Shown here: positions 1 through 10,070 of the stretch, piece after piece
How positions within the stretch are numbered: the stretch's first letter is position 1
Layout: every line of letters starts with the position of its first letter
From: Pelobates cultripes
Taxonomy: Eukaryota > Chordata > Amphibia > Anura > Pelobatidae
Length of the DNA: 64,000 nt
Direction: 5' to 3'
Assembly: GCA_933207985.1 (NCBI GenBank)
Contig: OW240912.1
Location: 360,730,305-360,794,304 of the forward strand
Program-made: the position numbers and the translations under genes
Notes under the pieces: model-generated
The model's database searches: none
Told to the model about the DNA's origin: nothing
The model's input: the letters and a program-made list of their open reading frames with translations, nothing else

Positions 1-830
1 GGAAAATCAAATGGCAAATGATTTAGGTAAACTAGAGAAATGGTTGTGGCAACTGACATTTAATGTGGATAAGTGCAAGATAATGCATCTTGGATGTAAA
101 AACCCAAGGGCAGAGTACAGAATATTTGATAGAGTCCTAACCTCTGAGGTATGGGATTTAAAGGGACACTCCAGGCACCCAGACCACTTTTGCCCATTGG
201 AGTGGTCTGGGTGTCAACTCACACTACCCTTAACCCTGCAACTGTAATTATTGCAGTTTTCATAAACTGCAATAATTACATTGCAGGGTTAACTCCTCCT
301 CTAGTGGCTGTCTACTAGACAGCCACTAGAGGGCACTTCCGGGATTCTAGCACAGGTTTTCTGTGCTAGCGCGTCGCTGGACGTCCTCACGCTATGTGAG
401 GACCTCCAGCGTCGCTAAAATCCCAATAGGAAAGCATTGAAAAGCATTTTTAATGCTTTCCTAGGAAGAGGTCTAATGCGCGTGCGCGGCATTGCCGCGC
501 ATGCGCATTAGGTCTCCTCAGCCGGCAGGCGTGATCAGTCTCCCCCGCCGGCTGACGTGATGAAGGGGAGGAGCGGCGGCGGAGGAAGAAGCAGTGATGA
601 GGGACATCGTCGCTGCCTTTGGTAAGTGACTGAAGGGGTTTTCACCCCTTCAGCAACCGGGGATGGGAGATGGGAGGGAGAGGGGACTTGCAGTGCCAGG
701 AAAGCAATCCGTTGTCTGGAGAGTCCCTTTAAGGGTAATTATTTCAGATGACTTAAAGGTAGGCAGATAATGTAATAGAGCATCAGGAAATGATCGGTCT
801 TCGTTTTGTTATCCATCTTTAGACGTTGTA
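1..830 (+). pseudogene. LINE reverse transcriptase relic (CR1/Rex-like), split by a MITE
   Basis: The + strand at about 11-157 reads as part of a non-LTR retrotransposon reverse transcriptase, with the FNVDKCKIMHLG-type box typical of CR1/Rex-like LINEs. The frame resumes at 733-800 (VIISDDLKVGRQ) once the intervening 162-728 insert and one TTAA copy are skipped. The relic is truncated at the window edge and has no intact ORF. Clade assignment is by motif memory only. Confidence 0.7.
162..728. mobile_element. TTAA-flanked palindromic MITE (family A)
   Basis: Inverted termini AGGGACACTCCAG (left) and the near-complement GGAGAGTCCCT (right) are flanked by TTAA at 158-161 and 729-732. Internally there are nested hairpins, such as CCAGACCACTT with AGTGGTCTGG, and GC-rich segments. 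There is no coding capacity. Removing the element and one TTAA rejoins the LINE frame, which supports the borders. TTAA duplication is characteristic of piggyBac-type transposition, so a piggyBac-mobilised MITE is likely. Confidence 0.75.
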
Positions 831-1081
831 GTAGTTTTCAGCTTATTATAATTTAGTTCATCATGAACTCAGTAGATATGCATCTGTTCACATCAGGATC
901 TTGGCCACACCCCCCTTCATTTGTTTTTTGACAATTTTATTTAAATTGTTTTTTACATTTTTTGTTGGAAGAAATAAGTACATTACAGCAACATTGAAGG
1001 TCAGTTTAGCATACATTCATGCTGATTTTAAATGAATGTGTTGGCAATACTATCAGATTAGTAAACATAGTAAACACTTAA

Positions 1082-1544
1082 AGGACCACTATAGTGCCAG
1101 GAAAACATACTCGTTTTCCTGGCACTATAGTGCCCTGAGGGTGCCCCCACCCTCAGGAACCCCCTCCCGCCCGGCTCTGGAAGGGGGAAAGGGGTAAAAA
1201 CGTACTTTTTCCAGCGCTGGGCGGAGAGGTCTCCTCCTTCTCTCCTCCTCCGTTCCGACCCGTCGGCTGAATGCGCACACGCGGCAAGAGCTGCGCGCGC
1301 ATTCAGCCGGTCGCATAAGAAAGCATTATCAATTATGAAAATCACAGTGAGAAGCACGCAAGCGCCTCTAGTGGCTGTCAATGAGACAGCTACTAGAGGA
1401 TTAGGGGGAAGGCTTAACCCATTAATAAACATAGCAGTTTCTCTGAAACTGCTATGTTTATAAAAAAATGGGTTAACCCTAGAAGGACCTGGCACCCAGA
1501 CCACTTCATTAAGCTGAAGTGGTCTGGGTGCCTAGAGTGGTCCT
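1082..1544. mobile_element. TTAA-flanked palindromic MITE (family A)
   Basis: This is the same family as the copy at 162-728. It lies between TTAA at 1078-1081 and 1545-1548, with termini AGGACCACTATAG and the mirror TAGAGTGGTCCT. It carries the same internal CCTCTAGTGGCTGTC segment. The ORFs on its minus strand are by-products of GC-rich palindromes. Confidence 0.75.
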
Positions 1545-1548
1545 TTAA

Positions 1549-2345
1549 GGAAACCTGTAATATAGAAGTAATTGTTTTAGCCAGATAGGTAAACAGACAC
1601 TTAAAACATAAAAATGAGCATGTGTATACAATAAATAAGAGGACAAATGGAGTAATGGGTCCCCCTTGGTAAATCTTCTAAATATAGAGATATTTGGCAA
1701 TCGTGGATACTTATTATGACACAAAACCATGACACTGTGAACATCCCCACAACAAGATTCACCCTCTAACCACCCGGCCATAGGACTCTCAGATTCAACA
1801 CAATTGGATCACGGGATTATTCTCATTTGTATACTGATTGCAAACTGGACCCCATAGGTAACAGACAAGAGTGACAACCGAGTCCACAATCAGGCAAGAG
1901 CCGTACTTACCAAGCCCCATACCTAAGCAACCACGTTCACTGTACTCTCTTTATTTTTATTTTTACTTATTACCTTCTTACTTTTTCACTTTATATGTTC
2001 CATAGTTAGAAATATTTATTAATGCTACCATCACGCAGTCTGACAATGTGTGCTGATGGGACACGCATAATACTTACTAACTGAAAGGCCCAGACACTGA
2101 CATCCAAAATGGGAGTGACAATAACGACAACGGTAATAATGTAATTTATCTGTATCTCATAATGCAATCCGATGTATGATCTCTGACTTGGATGTACTTG
2201 TACAATTGGATGCCAATGTTATCAAATACTGTTATCTTGATGTGTCTTGATGTAATACAGTGTTCCATTCTGATGTTTGCATATAAAATCAATAAACAGA
2301 AATAAAAAATAAAATAAAAAAAATAAAATAAAAATAGATAGTGTA
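1549..2345 (+). repeat. Possible LINE 3' untranslated tail
   Basis: This is non-coding sequence ending in CAATAAACAG followed by an A-rich run with AAATA/AAAATA repeats (about 2290-2337). That is the usual look of a LINE or other polyadenylated retrotransposon 3' end. No protein motif survives, so the family is not identified. Confidence 0.35.
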
Positions 2346-2871
2346 GATACTTTTTGCAAGACTTCAGTATACTGAAACCTGTATGAAACCATCAGACTGA
2401 AATCCACTTATCCACTGGTCAATTTATTTACTAGATTCTTCCTTTTTGACTGCAAATTTATATTGAATTCAACTACCTAGAATAACATCTTTAGGTAACA
2501 GGGAGGATCAAGAAAGAGAGGTAAAGGTCTAGAGATTACCTGCCAGCATATAAATGTTTATAACTCATCCAAGCATACTAATTAAAGTAAACATTACACA
2601 TCATTTGCTCATAGATGAATAGCATTTTTTGCAGATTTAGCAAGTCATAAAACATCTTCTGTTTCAGAGATGACAGGTCTGTAAGACAAAAGAAATGCAC
2701 TTTAGAGAAAAATGTCTAACATTAAAACAGTTTACTGATTTGTATGTTTTCTATTACATGATTCTTGTGTGTTTTATTTTAGATTAAATATCTGTTAAAA
2801 TGTGCAGTATTTACGTTTATGGACACATCATAGGATACCCAGAAACACTGCACACAACAGACATACACATA
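2346..2871. other. AT-rich stretch without recognised feature
   Basis: I see no ORF of note, no RNA gene and no repeat termini here. Confidence 0.5.
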
Positions 2872-3772
2872 CACTGATCAGCCACAACATTAAAACCACT
2901 GACAGGTGACGTGAATAGCATTGATTATAAATTTACAATGGCAACTGACAAGTGGTTGGATATATTAGGTAGCAATTGAACAGTTAGTTCTTGAATTTCA
3001 TGTGTTGAAAGCAGGAAAAATGGGCAAGCAAAATGACCTAAGTGACTTTAATAAGGGCCAAATATTGATGCCTAGATGACTGGGTCAGAGCATCTGCAAA
3101 ACAGCATTCCCAGTATGCAGTGGTTATGGCTCATTGATGTATGGGGGTTGTGAAGTCTAGCTATCTGGGGTGATCAGACAGAAGTAATTAGTGTAGCTCC
3201 AATTCCTTGAAAAAGTAATGCTGGCTGTGATAGAAAGGTGTCAAAACACACAGTGCATCACATTTTGCTACAAACAGGGCTACGTAGCCACAGAACGGTG
3301 AGAGTGCCCATGTCTATGTCTGCATTGAAGATGGGGACATGATCATCAGAACTGAACCATTGGGTCCTGCTATTAATGTGGATGCTACCTTGACATTTAC
3401 CTAGAATTTTTTGCCGGCCACATACACCCCATGCAATGGTGTTATCTGATGGCAGTGGCCTCTTTTAGCAGGGTAATGAAGCCTGCCACAATGCAAAAAT
3501 ACTTCAGCAATTGTTTGAGGAACATGACAAAGAATTTAAGGTGTTGCTTTGGCCTCCTAATTCCCCATATCTCAATGCAATCTATGGAGGACACACATCG
3601 CAACTTAAAGGACTTAAAAGTTCTGCTGCTAATGTCTTGGTGCCAGATACACACAGGACACATTTAGAGATCTTGTGAAGTCCATGTCTTGATGCATCAG
3701 AGCTGTTGTGGCAGCATGATGGTAACCTACATGATATTAGGCAGGTGGTTTTATTGTTGTAACTGATCAGTG
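2872..3772 (+). mobile_element. Decayed Tc1/mariner element
   Basis: Terminal inverted repeats CACTGATCAGCCACAACATT (left) and the mirror ending ACTGATCAGTG (right) enclose about 900 bp, with TA just outside the left end. Transposase traces on the + strand include MGKQNDLSDFNKGQI near 3020-3065 and the Tc1 catalytic-region signature LWPPNSPYLNAI near 3545-3585. Stops and frameshifts interrupt the rest, so it is non-autonomous. Confidence 0.8.
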
Positions 3773-4289
3773 AATATGTAGCTGAAGAAATTGATTTACA
3801 TTGCATTTGAATCAGAATTGTTCACATTTTGGGAAATCTGCGATTCGTCTGACTCCACAACATAGTACATTGTCATATGAATGTAGAATGAAACATTCAT
3901 ATTACAAACAAAAAGGGCAATGGACCAGCCGTTTCATTTGTTTCATGATTGAGGGCAAATTAGATGTGGGGATTCTAGAAAAGAACCTATAAGAGGAGCA
4001 ATGGTGGCTGTTTCTAAACTAGGGATCCAGTCTTGTCCACCTATATCATCCCTTCTCTCTGACACCATGAACCATCACCACAATTATTCAGGGTAAGGTC
4101 TTGCACACTACCCACTGGAGAATCAGATAATGCCCCTTGTGCCAACTCCTTTTTCCAGGCTGGTATAAAAAGATGGTTTAGACTAAAAAGCCCCAGTGAT
4201 TATGATATTTGTCACCACTACACACAATTAGTAACCCACACACACATTTGCAACATTAAACATATACTCACTGTAATGAAACCCTCCAC
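3773..4289. other. Intergenic, nothing recognised
   Basis: Only short ORFs without motifs and no repeat borders are visible. Confidence 0.4.
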
Positions 4290-4457
4290 CCATTCTGAAA
4301 GACAGCCACTAGAAGTGTGTTTAACTCTGCAATGTAAACATTGTAATCCCTAAATGATAAATGTTTTTACATTGCAGGAGTAGAATGACAAGACCAGTTT
4401 TCCAATACCACTTCATTGAGATGAAGTTATTTGGATAACTTTAGTGGTCCTTTAAAG
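4290..4457. repeat. Fragment of TTAA MITE family A
   Basis: It ends with AGTGGTCCTTTAAAG and contains GACAGCCACTAGAAG and a CCACTTCATTGAGATGAAGT hairpin, as in the copies at 162-728 and 1082-1544. The left terminus is eroded. Confidence 0.6.
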
Positions 4458-4899
4458 TTTTAGTTTAATGTGTAAGTCTCAATAGGTAATCCATACTCGC
4501 ATTGCTATTTAACTTAATAAAGGTAGATTAGAACACACTAGGAGCTTGTTTACAACATTGTTGCTAAATAGCTGCAGAAGCAATTAAAACCACTGGTAGC
4601 TAGTAGAGGTTATAAATGACCCTCAGGTTAGCAAACATGTTACTAAATGTTTGCAGCCTATCACTGATGACTGCTGCCATTACATATACCAGCTGCTCCG
4701 GTTCAGTAAATAATTTGGATAGTGACGAGAAGGAAATGGTTCTTGCCGAGACGATTAATAGCTTTTGAGACATTTTAATACAGAATGCCACATTTTCATC
4801 CAATGATTTATGGGTTTCTATAGACTGCAATTTATACGTTTGCTTGTTCTAAATGGCTGAGTAGGACTATGTGTCAGATATAGCAGAAAGGCGTTCCAT
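4458..4899. other. Intergenic, nothing recognised
   Basis: There is no supported gene or repeat boundary in this stretch. Confidence 0.4.
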
Positions 4900-5751
4900 G
4901 TTCAACCAGTTAGACCCTGAGGAGCCAGGCAGGGCCTAGGCAGGAACAGGGACATGTGAATGGGAGGGGAGTGTATACAGAGGAATGTGGTAAAGTGGTT
5001 TTGGGATGGGGGTGGAGTAGTTTGGGTTGGATGGGTGGGCTAGTATAAATAGGTTGCCATCTTACAGTATAGCAGCCATCTGATTTATCAGTTGGGAACA
5101 GTTTGGTAATTGCTGGTGTTGCGCTCGATATACCTGATTTCAAAGTGCTGTTTGCGGCCAGGGTATTGATATCAAAGCTGTCCTCTCTGCCTTCAGGGCT
5201 GAGCCTTACAAGATGAGGGTCTGCACCTGCAGGCTCAGCTGGCTTGTCTTCAGGCCTCCGCTGTTGCCAGCTCCCATCCGGGCGGTAGCGGAGGTCCCTT
5301 GAGAAAAGCTTGGCCACAGGAACATTTTGCCCCTCAAAGGGAAGCTACAGGCCATCCTGGGAGCAGGAGAGCAGGCCTGGTCTTGCAGATCTGTGGCCAT
5401 GAGGCTCCTCTGCGGGCTTCTGTCACTACATGGGCAGTGGGGTGGTCTGCGCCCATATGTCTTCCCCTTCTCCAACCTCACGAAGCAGGAGCCACAGTCC
5501 TTCTTCCAGGGCCAGCTGGTATGCGGCTTTGCAGACTGATGGAGCTCCGGTGCAGGCTGAATCCCTTTATACAGCTGCTAAAGGGCCTTCCAGTGGCCTT
5601 GTCTCTGTCGGCAGACCCGCCACATGGTTCCCACAGTCCAGGCGGGTGGAGTGGTGGACGGGCCTTCAGGTGGGTAAGTAGGTTTAAGGGTGTTTCCCAG
5701 GGGCAGAGGTCTCTCTTCCTGATCGGGGGTGGTGGCTGGGAGTAGTGTGAG

Positions 5752-6186
5752 GTGGATGTCTCTTATCCCTGTTTGGGGGAGGATCGCCCTCATCATCATG
5801 TGCGTATCACTCGCCCAGTGCGCAAGGATTTGGGGGCTTGGTCGGTCATCTTGGACGGGTTTAATGATTGGTCATATTGGCAGGTGCCTCTCTTGTCCAA
5901 TGCCGAGCTTCATTTGTTTACTGATGCCGCAGGCACGGTGGGTTTTGGGGCTATCTTTGGGTCTCACTGGTGTGCCAAGCCTTGGCCAGATTCTTGGCAT
6001 TCAGAGGGGTTGACTAAGAACTTGACTTCCTCAGGGCTCTTTCATATTGTGGTGGCTGTGGAGATCTGGAGTGATCTTCTCAAGGATCGTAGGGTGGTCT
6101 ATGCAGGTTGTGCATACTGTAGGGCTGTACATGTGCCTGGGGTTGCTAATATTACAGCAGATGCTCTTTCTCATTTTCAGCAGTAG
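5752..6186 (+). pseudogene. DIRS RNase H domain remnant
   Basis: This 144-codon open frame contains LHLFTDAAGTVGFGAIFG, the first RNase H strand with its catalytic Asp, and near its end HVPGVANITADALSHFQ, the usual C-terminal RNase H box of DIRS and related elements. The reverse-transcriptase part that should precede it is missing or unreadable. Confidence 0.75.
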
Positions 6187-6199
6187 GAATTCAGGGCGG

Positions 6200-7110
6200 C
6201 AGTGCCCAAATCGGGGCCGTGGGTTGACCAAGTGATTTCGTGGATCCAGGGTTCAGTCTCGGAGTCTACTTGGCAGCATTATGGTAAGGCATGGAGCGAG
6301 TGGCTAGAGTTCGAAAGGCAGCAAAGGTGGTTTTTGGTCGGATGGTGAGCGAGTGCTGGGTTTATTACAACTAATTTGGTTCAAGGAGGCCTTGGACTGT
6401 TCTTCCTCGGCTGTGTCTAGGACGTTGTCTAGGTTAAGCTTTTGGTTTAAACTCACCAGGGTGTCGGACATTACTAAGGATGTCCTAGTTTTGTTGGGTA
6501 TGAGGGGCTGGCAGAAAGGGATTCTCGGAGACCAGTTTCCGGCGCTCTTATGGAAGGCATATTCTCAGTTCTGCCGCAGGTTTGTTACTCCCCATTTGAA
6601 GTGGCGTTGTTTCGGTTGGCATTCTCCTTTGCCTTTTTTGGGGCCATGCAGGTAGGCGAGCTGGTGAGCCTATCCAAATTGTTCCCTGGAGGTTTGTTAT
6701 TGGGGAATATTTTTGGCAAAGTGGATGCCGTGAGGTTTCGGATTCACAGGTCTAAGAAGGATGTTCTGGGACGGGGTACTTGGGTTACGTTACAGAGCAT
6801 CCCTGGCTCTATGGTTTGTCCTGTGGCATGTCTTCGTGCTTTCTGTGAGATTCACCGGGAGGGCGAGGGTCCTTTGTTGGTTCATGGAGATGCCAGTTTC
6901 TTGTCCCGCTTTCAGTTTATCAGGGTTTTCCGCATGGTTTTGAAGGTTTCAGGGCTGGCTAGAGCAGAATTTGGGTTATACTTCTTTTGGATAGGGGCTG
7001 CTACTTAGGCATCATGCCTAGGGTTGGCTGATGAGGTTATCCAAAGGATTGGGGGATGGAAATCTGGGAGGTTTTGATCATATGTCCATCTATCTGGACT
7101 GATTCCGTTT
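6200..7110 (+). pseudogene. DIRS tyrosine recombinase remnant
   Basis: The best segment is 6550-7008. ALFRLAFSFAFFGAMQVGELV matches the box around the first catalytic Arg of DIRS/Ngaro recombinases, here altered (MQVGEL where family members usually have MRVGEL). Downstream, YFFWIGAAT occupies the place of the H-x-x-R box and seems to have lost both residues. A stop in SGRF-stop-SYV precedes the nucleophile Tyr. The strand-exchange enzyme is therefore not functional. Confidence 0.75.
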
Positions 7111-7149
7111 CCCATTTTGTTGTTATAGGTGCTGGAAAGCGAGTATGTG

Positions 7150-7600
7150 TCATCCATCCATTCATCCATTCATACATCCATTAGGCACAGCTGCAGGCTC
7201 ACATTCACCCTGGGGGACAACAATTGGGCATGTCAACAGTGGTGGCAGAAGTCCGTTGGTTCGGTACCTGGGGGATGCGGTGTGAGCAGCTGTTGCCTGA
7301 AGTGGTTCGTTTATCCTGCCTGCTCGGTGTTCCTGATGTCATTTTAATACATGCTGGGGGGAAACGATCTTTGCACTGTTACAGTGTGGGATCTCTGGGA
7401 GAAGATCTAGAAGGATTTGGGGGAACTCTGGCTCCGATTTCCGAGGATGTTTTTAATATGGTCCGTGGTGCACTCTCTGAACTTCTGGTCATCGCATCTT
7501 TGAGTGTAATGCTTCTATTTATTTTCATAGTGATGGGGTCCACCTGATGGATGTTGGGCTGGATTTATTTAATCTAGCTTTGCAGGAGGCTTTGAAGTAG
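7150..7600 (+). pseudogene. SGNH-hydrolase-like domain of the DIRS element
   Basis: WFGTWGMRCEQLLPEVV and PDVILIHAGG lie in the frame starting at 7224. They resemble the SGNH/GDSL-like region I recall from the 3' part of amphibian DIRS elements. The expected GGND block is damaged (HAGGKRSLH). DGVHLMDVGLDLF near 7545-7575 resembles the usual DGVHLS box carrying the C-terminal catalytic His. Frame shifts separate these parts. Function in the element is unknown. Confidence 0.6.
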
Positions 7601-8229
7601 ACAATGGCTGTGGTGTTGGGGCGGCCCGCTGATTTAGGGGGTAAACCAGGGGGTCTTGTGGTGGTATATGTCTCTTGTCAACTGGGGGTTGGACCAGCGT
7701 TCTGTGGAAAGTGGATGGGTAGGGTTGTCCCTCTACCTGACAGTGATGGATAACGGATCTGCCAACTGAGCCAACTAACCAGCTAGTGGTTAACATTATG
7801 CAATGGTAGGCCCAAGAAAAGGCCTTTTGCTGGTTGAAACGAGGGGGAGGGGACAGATGCCCTTAAGTTGTGTTTGGTTGGCAAGGTGGTACTCAGTGAT
7901 GTATCTCTTTACTAAGTAATTCTGTATATAGTGTTTTATGTTATAAAGTTGAAGTTTAAAGATGTATTTATTTATATTTTAATAAAGCTGTGGCCTATTT
8001 TAATCCAAAGCAAGGCTGGTGTGTTTTCATTGAAAGCAAAGGTTGGGGTTTATCAAGGGTCAGGTTAATGCCCATACACAGTTACCCTCTACCTACGCAC
8101 ATGTTATTTACTCTATTTAATTGAAAATAGTTTTACCAATGTATCATTGGAGAGGGATAGCTCTAGAATATTTATATGCATTATAACCACCACAGTCCCA
8201 GCTTCCGCATTAGCCACATTCGAAGCCAG

Positions 8230-8375
8230 TGGTGCCCAGAAGGTAGATCCCCAAATGTTGTAGAACTACAACTCCTATGGTGCTTTGTGTGCCTTAAAAT
8301 GCCTTTAGAATGACAAAGCATCATGTAAGTTGTAGTTTTAAAGCATCTGGATCCACCTTTTTGGCACCCTTGCTC
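8230..8375. repeat. MITE fragment (CCAGATGTTGTA...TACAAC palindrome family)
   Basis: CCAAATGTTGTAGAACTACA and the mirrored GTAGTTTTAAAGCATCTGG form a short palindromic element. It belongs to the same family as the copy at 59103-59250, which has CTCCAGATGTTGTGAACTAC. It is probably a hAT-type MITE, though termini and target duplication are not clear. Confidence 0.55.
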
Positions 8376-8770
8376 TAAGCTAATCAGTTCTGTCAAAATA
8401 TTGCCAAAATTCATGTATCGATTAGATATATTTAACTTTTGCTATACCTGAAGAAAGGGGCAGATTGAGTGGGCACTCAGGGCTCTAATGGATAGGGTTC
8501 ACAAAAATCACTTTAATGTTTTATCTGTTTTATGCATTAAAATGAGGGTTAATTTATGAATATTATGCCCCTTTAAGAAATTAATGTAATTTAATTTTAA
8601 TTCAGACAAATTGCTAAAAAAAATTATAATTTCCTGTGACTGTTTTATGTTTTATATAACACATACATCTGACATGTAAAATATTTTATTTTGCTATTCG
8701 ACCTCGCCCATCTTTTTTCTATGAGCTATATATTCTAATAGCTTTGTTCCATAGTAAAATAGTAGACACT

Positions 8771-8801
8771 AATAAATGCATGCTAGCTTTGATAATATAG
8801 G
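8771..8801 (+). promoter_or_regulatory. Conserved upstream block, keratin gene 1
   Basis: AATAAATGCATGCTAGCTTTGATAA is shared with the upstream regions of keratins 2 and 3 and lies about 136 bp before the TATA box. It contains CTTTGAT, a match to the TCF/LEF consensus, and a TAAATGCAT stretch. Conservation is seen directly; factor binding is inference. Confidence 0.6.
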
Positions 8802-8908
8802 TGGGTGACTGTTTTATTTTCTATGAAACAAGGAGTAACTGGTTGTGTCAAACAAGAATCATAGGACATAATAACAGGGTCATTCTAAGAGATGACACTC
8901 ACTTCAAG

Positions 8909-8916
8909 TATAAAAA
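8909..8916 (+). promoter_or_regulatory. TATA box, keratin gene 1
   Basis: TATAAAAA lies 87 bp upstream of the ATG and aligns with TATAAAA at the same relative place in keratins 2 and 3, preceded by the shared AAG. Confidence 0.75.
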
Positions 8917-8995
8917 GAAGCAAACATCTTCATTTTCCAATAACTCGGTAAACGTCTGCATCTGGTCTTTACATCTACTCTGTGGCTGAAACATC

Positions 8996-10017
8996 ATGTC
9001 TCATCACTCCATCCTTGGGATCTCTGGACAAAAGCACTTCAGCTCCTGTTCAATGGCTTCACCTAAACATGGGAGCTCACACCACACATTCTCTCACTCT
9101 TCCAAATCTGCATCTCATGGTCTCAAGCCACTGCATTGCTTTAGCAGCAGAAGTGCCCATAGTATGGGCTCCAAAGGTCACAAGATCTCAGTAGGAAGTT
9201 TCCATTCTGGAAAAAGTGGACATGGATCTTGTCATGGATCTGGTCATGGATCTGGATATGGATCTGGACATGGTATTGGAGGACATGGCTATGGATTTGG
9301 GGGATCAGGAAATTCTGGGGGCATCACCCAAGTAACTGTGAACCAAGGTCTGCTGGCTCCCCTCAACTTGGAGATTGATCCAAGCATTCAGCGAGTGAGA
9401 ACTGAGGAGAAGAATCAAATTAGGGGTCTGAATGACAAATTTGCTACTTTCATTGACAAGGTAGGAACATTTAAAAGATCCAAATGCATACAGAATGAAA
9501 AGAATGCTAGCCAGTAAATGAAAGAAAGTAGTCAGTTTCAGTATAACAGAAAGGCACACCAGTCCTATTATTGGCAAGAGAATCTCAAGAATAATGTCAA
9601 TAATTGCTGGCATTATATTTTTAGATTCCGAACATGGTACATTTCAGGTTTTCGGAACATGTTTATAAAATTGAGAGCCAAATCATAAGAAGGCTTGCAT
9701 ATTTAAATCAATTGTAGGCGATTTAATTTATTCCTTCAATGTTCCAGATTATGTCTACTGCACTATAACTCACGTGAAGCTAAACACCAAATGAGTGGCT
9801 ACATATCGTTAGAGTCAAGAATTGTAGTCCACAATGCACAACATTTGTGATGTTTAGAATTGTCACTTTAGTAATGTAACTGTATAAAAATAAAAATAAT
9901 TATGAAATGTAAGATGCCTAAAATCTTTAAATATTTATCATTTTAACTTTCTAGAACTATGTAACATAATATGTAGGGCCCATTTTATTTTGTTTAAACA
10001 TTACCTGTTTTATGTTT

Positions 10018-10070
<53 letters not shown>

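Larger units (their letters stand above)
4900..8060 (+). mobile_element. Decayed DIRS-type tyrosine-recombinase retrotransposon
   Basis: The order on the + strand is an unassigned GC-rich 5' part (4900-5700), an RNase H domain (5752-6186), a tyrosine recombinase (about 6230-7100) and an SGNH-hydrolase-like frame (about 7150-7600). A 3' tail with TTTTAATAAAGC follows near 7980. RNase H next to a YR recombinase is diagnostic of DIRS retroelements, which are abundant in frogs. No reverse-transcriptase core could be read, and every frame has stops or shifts, so the copy is dead. Outer limits are approximate. Confidence 0.75.

Noticed and set aside
9305..9613. Minus-strand 102-codon ORF over keratin 1 exon 1
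   Set aside because: It is a shadow of the keratin coding sequence and the adjacent intron. Similar antisense ORFs over keratin 2 also lack motifs.
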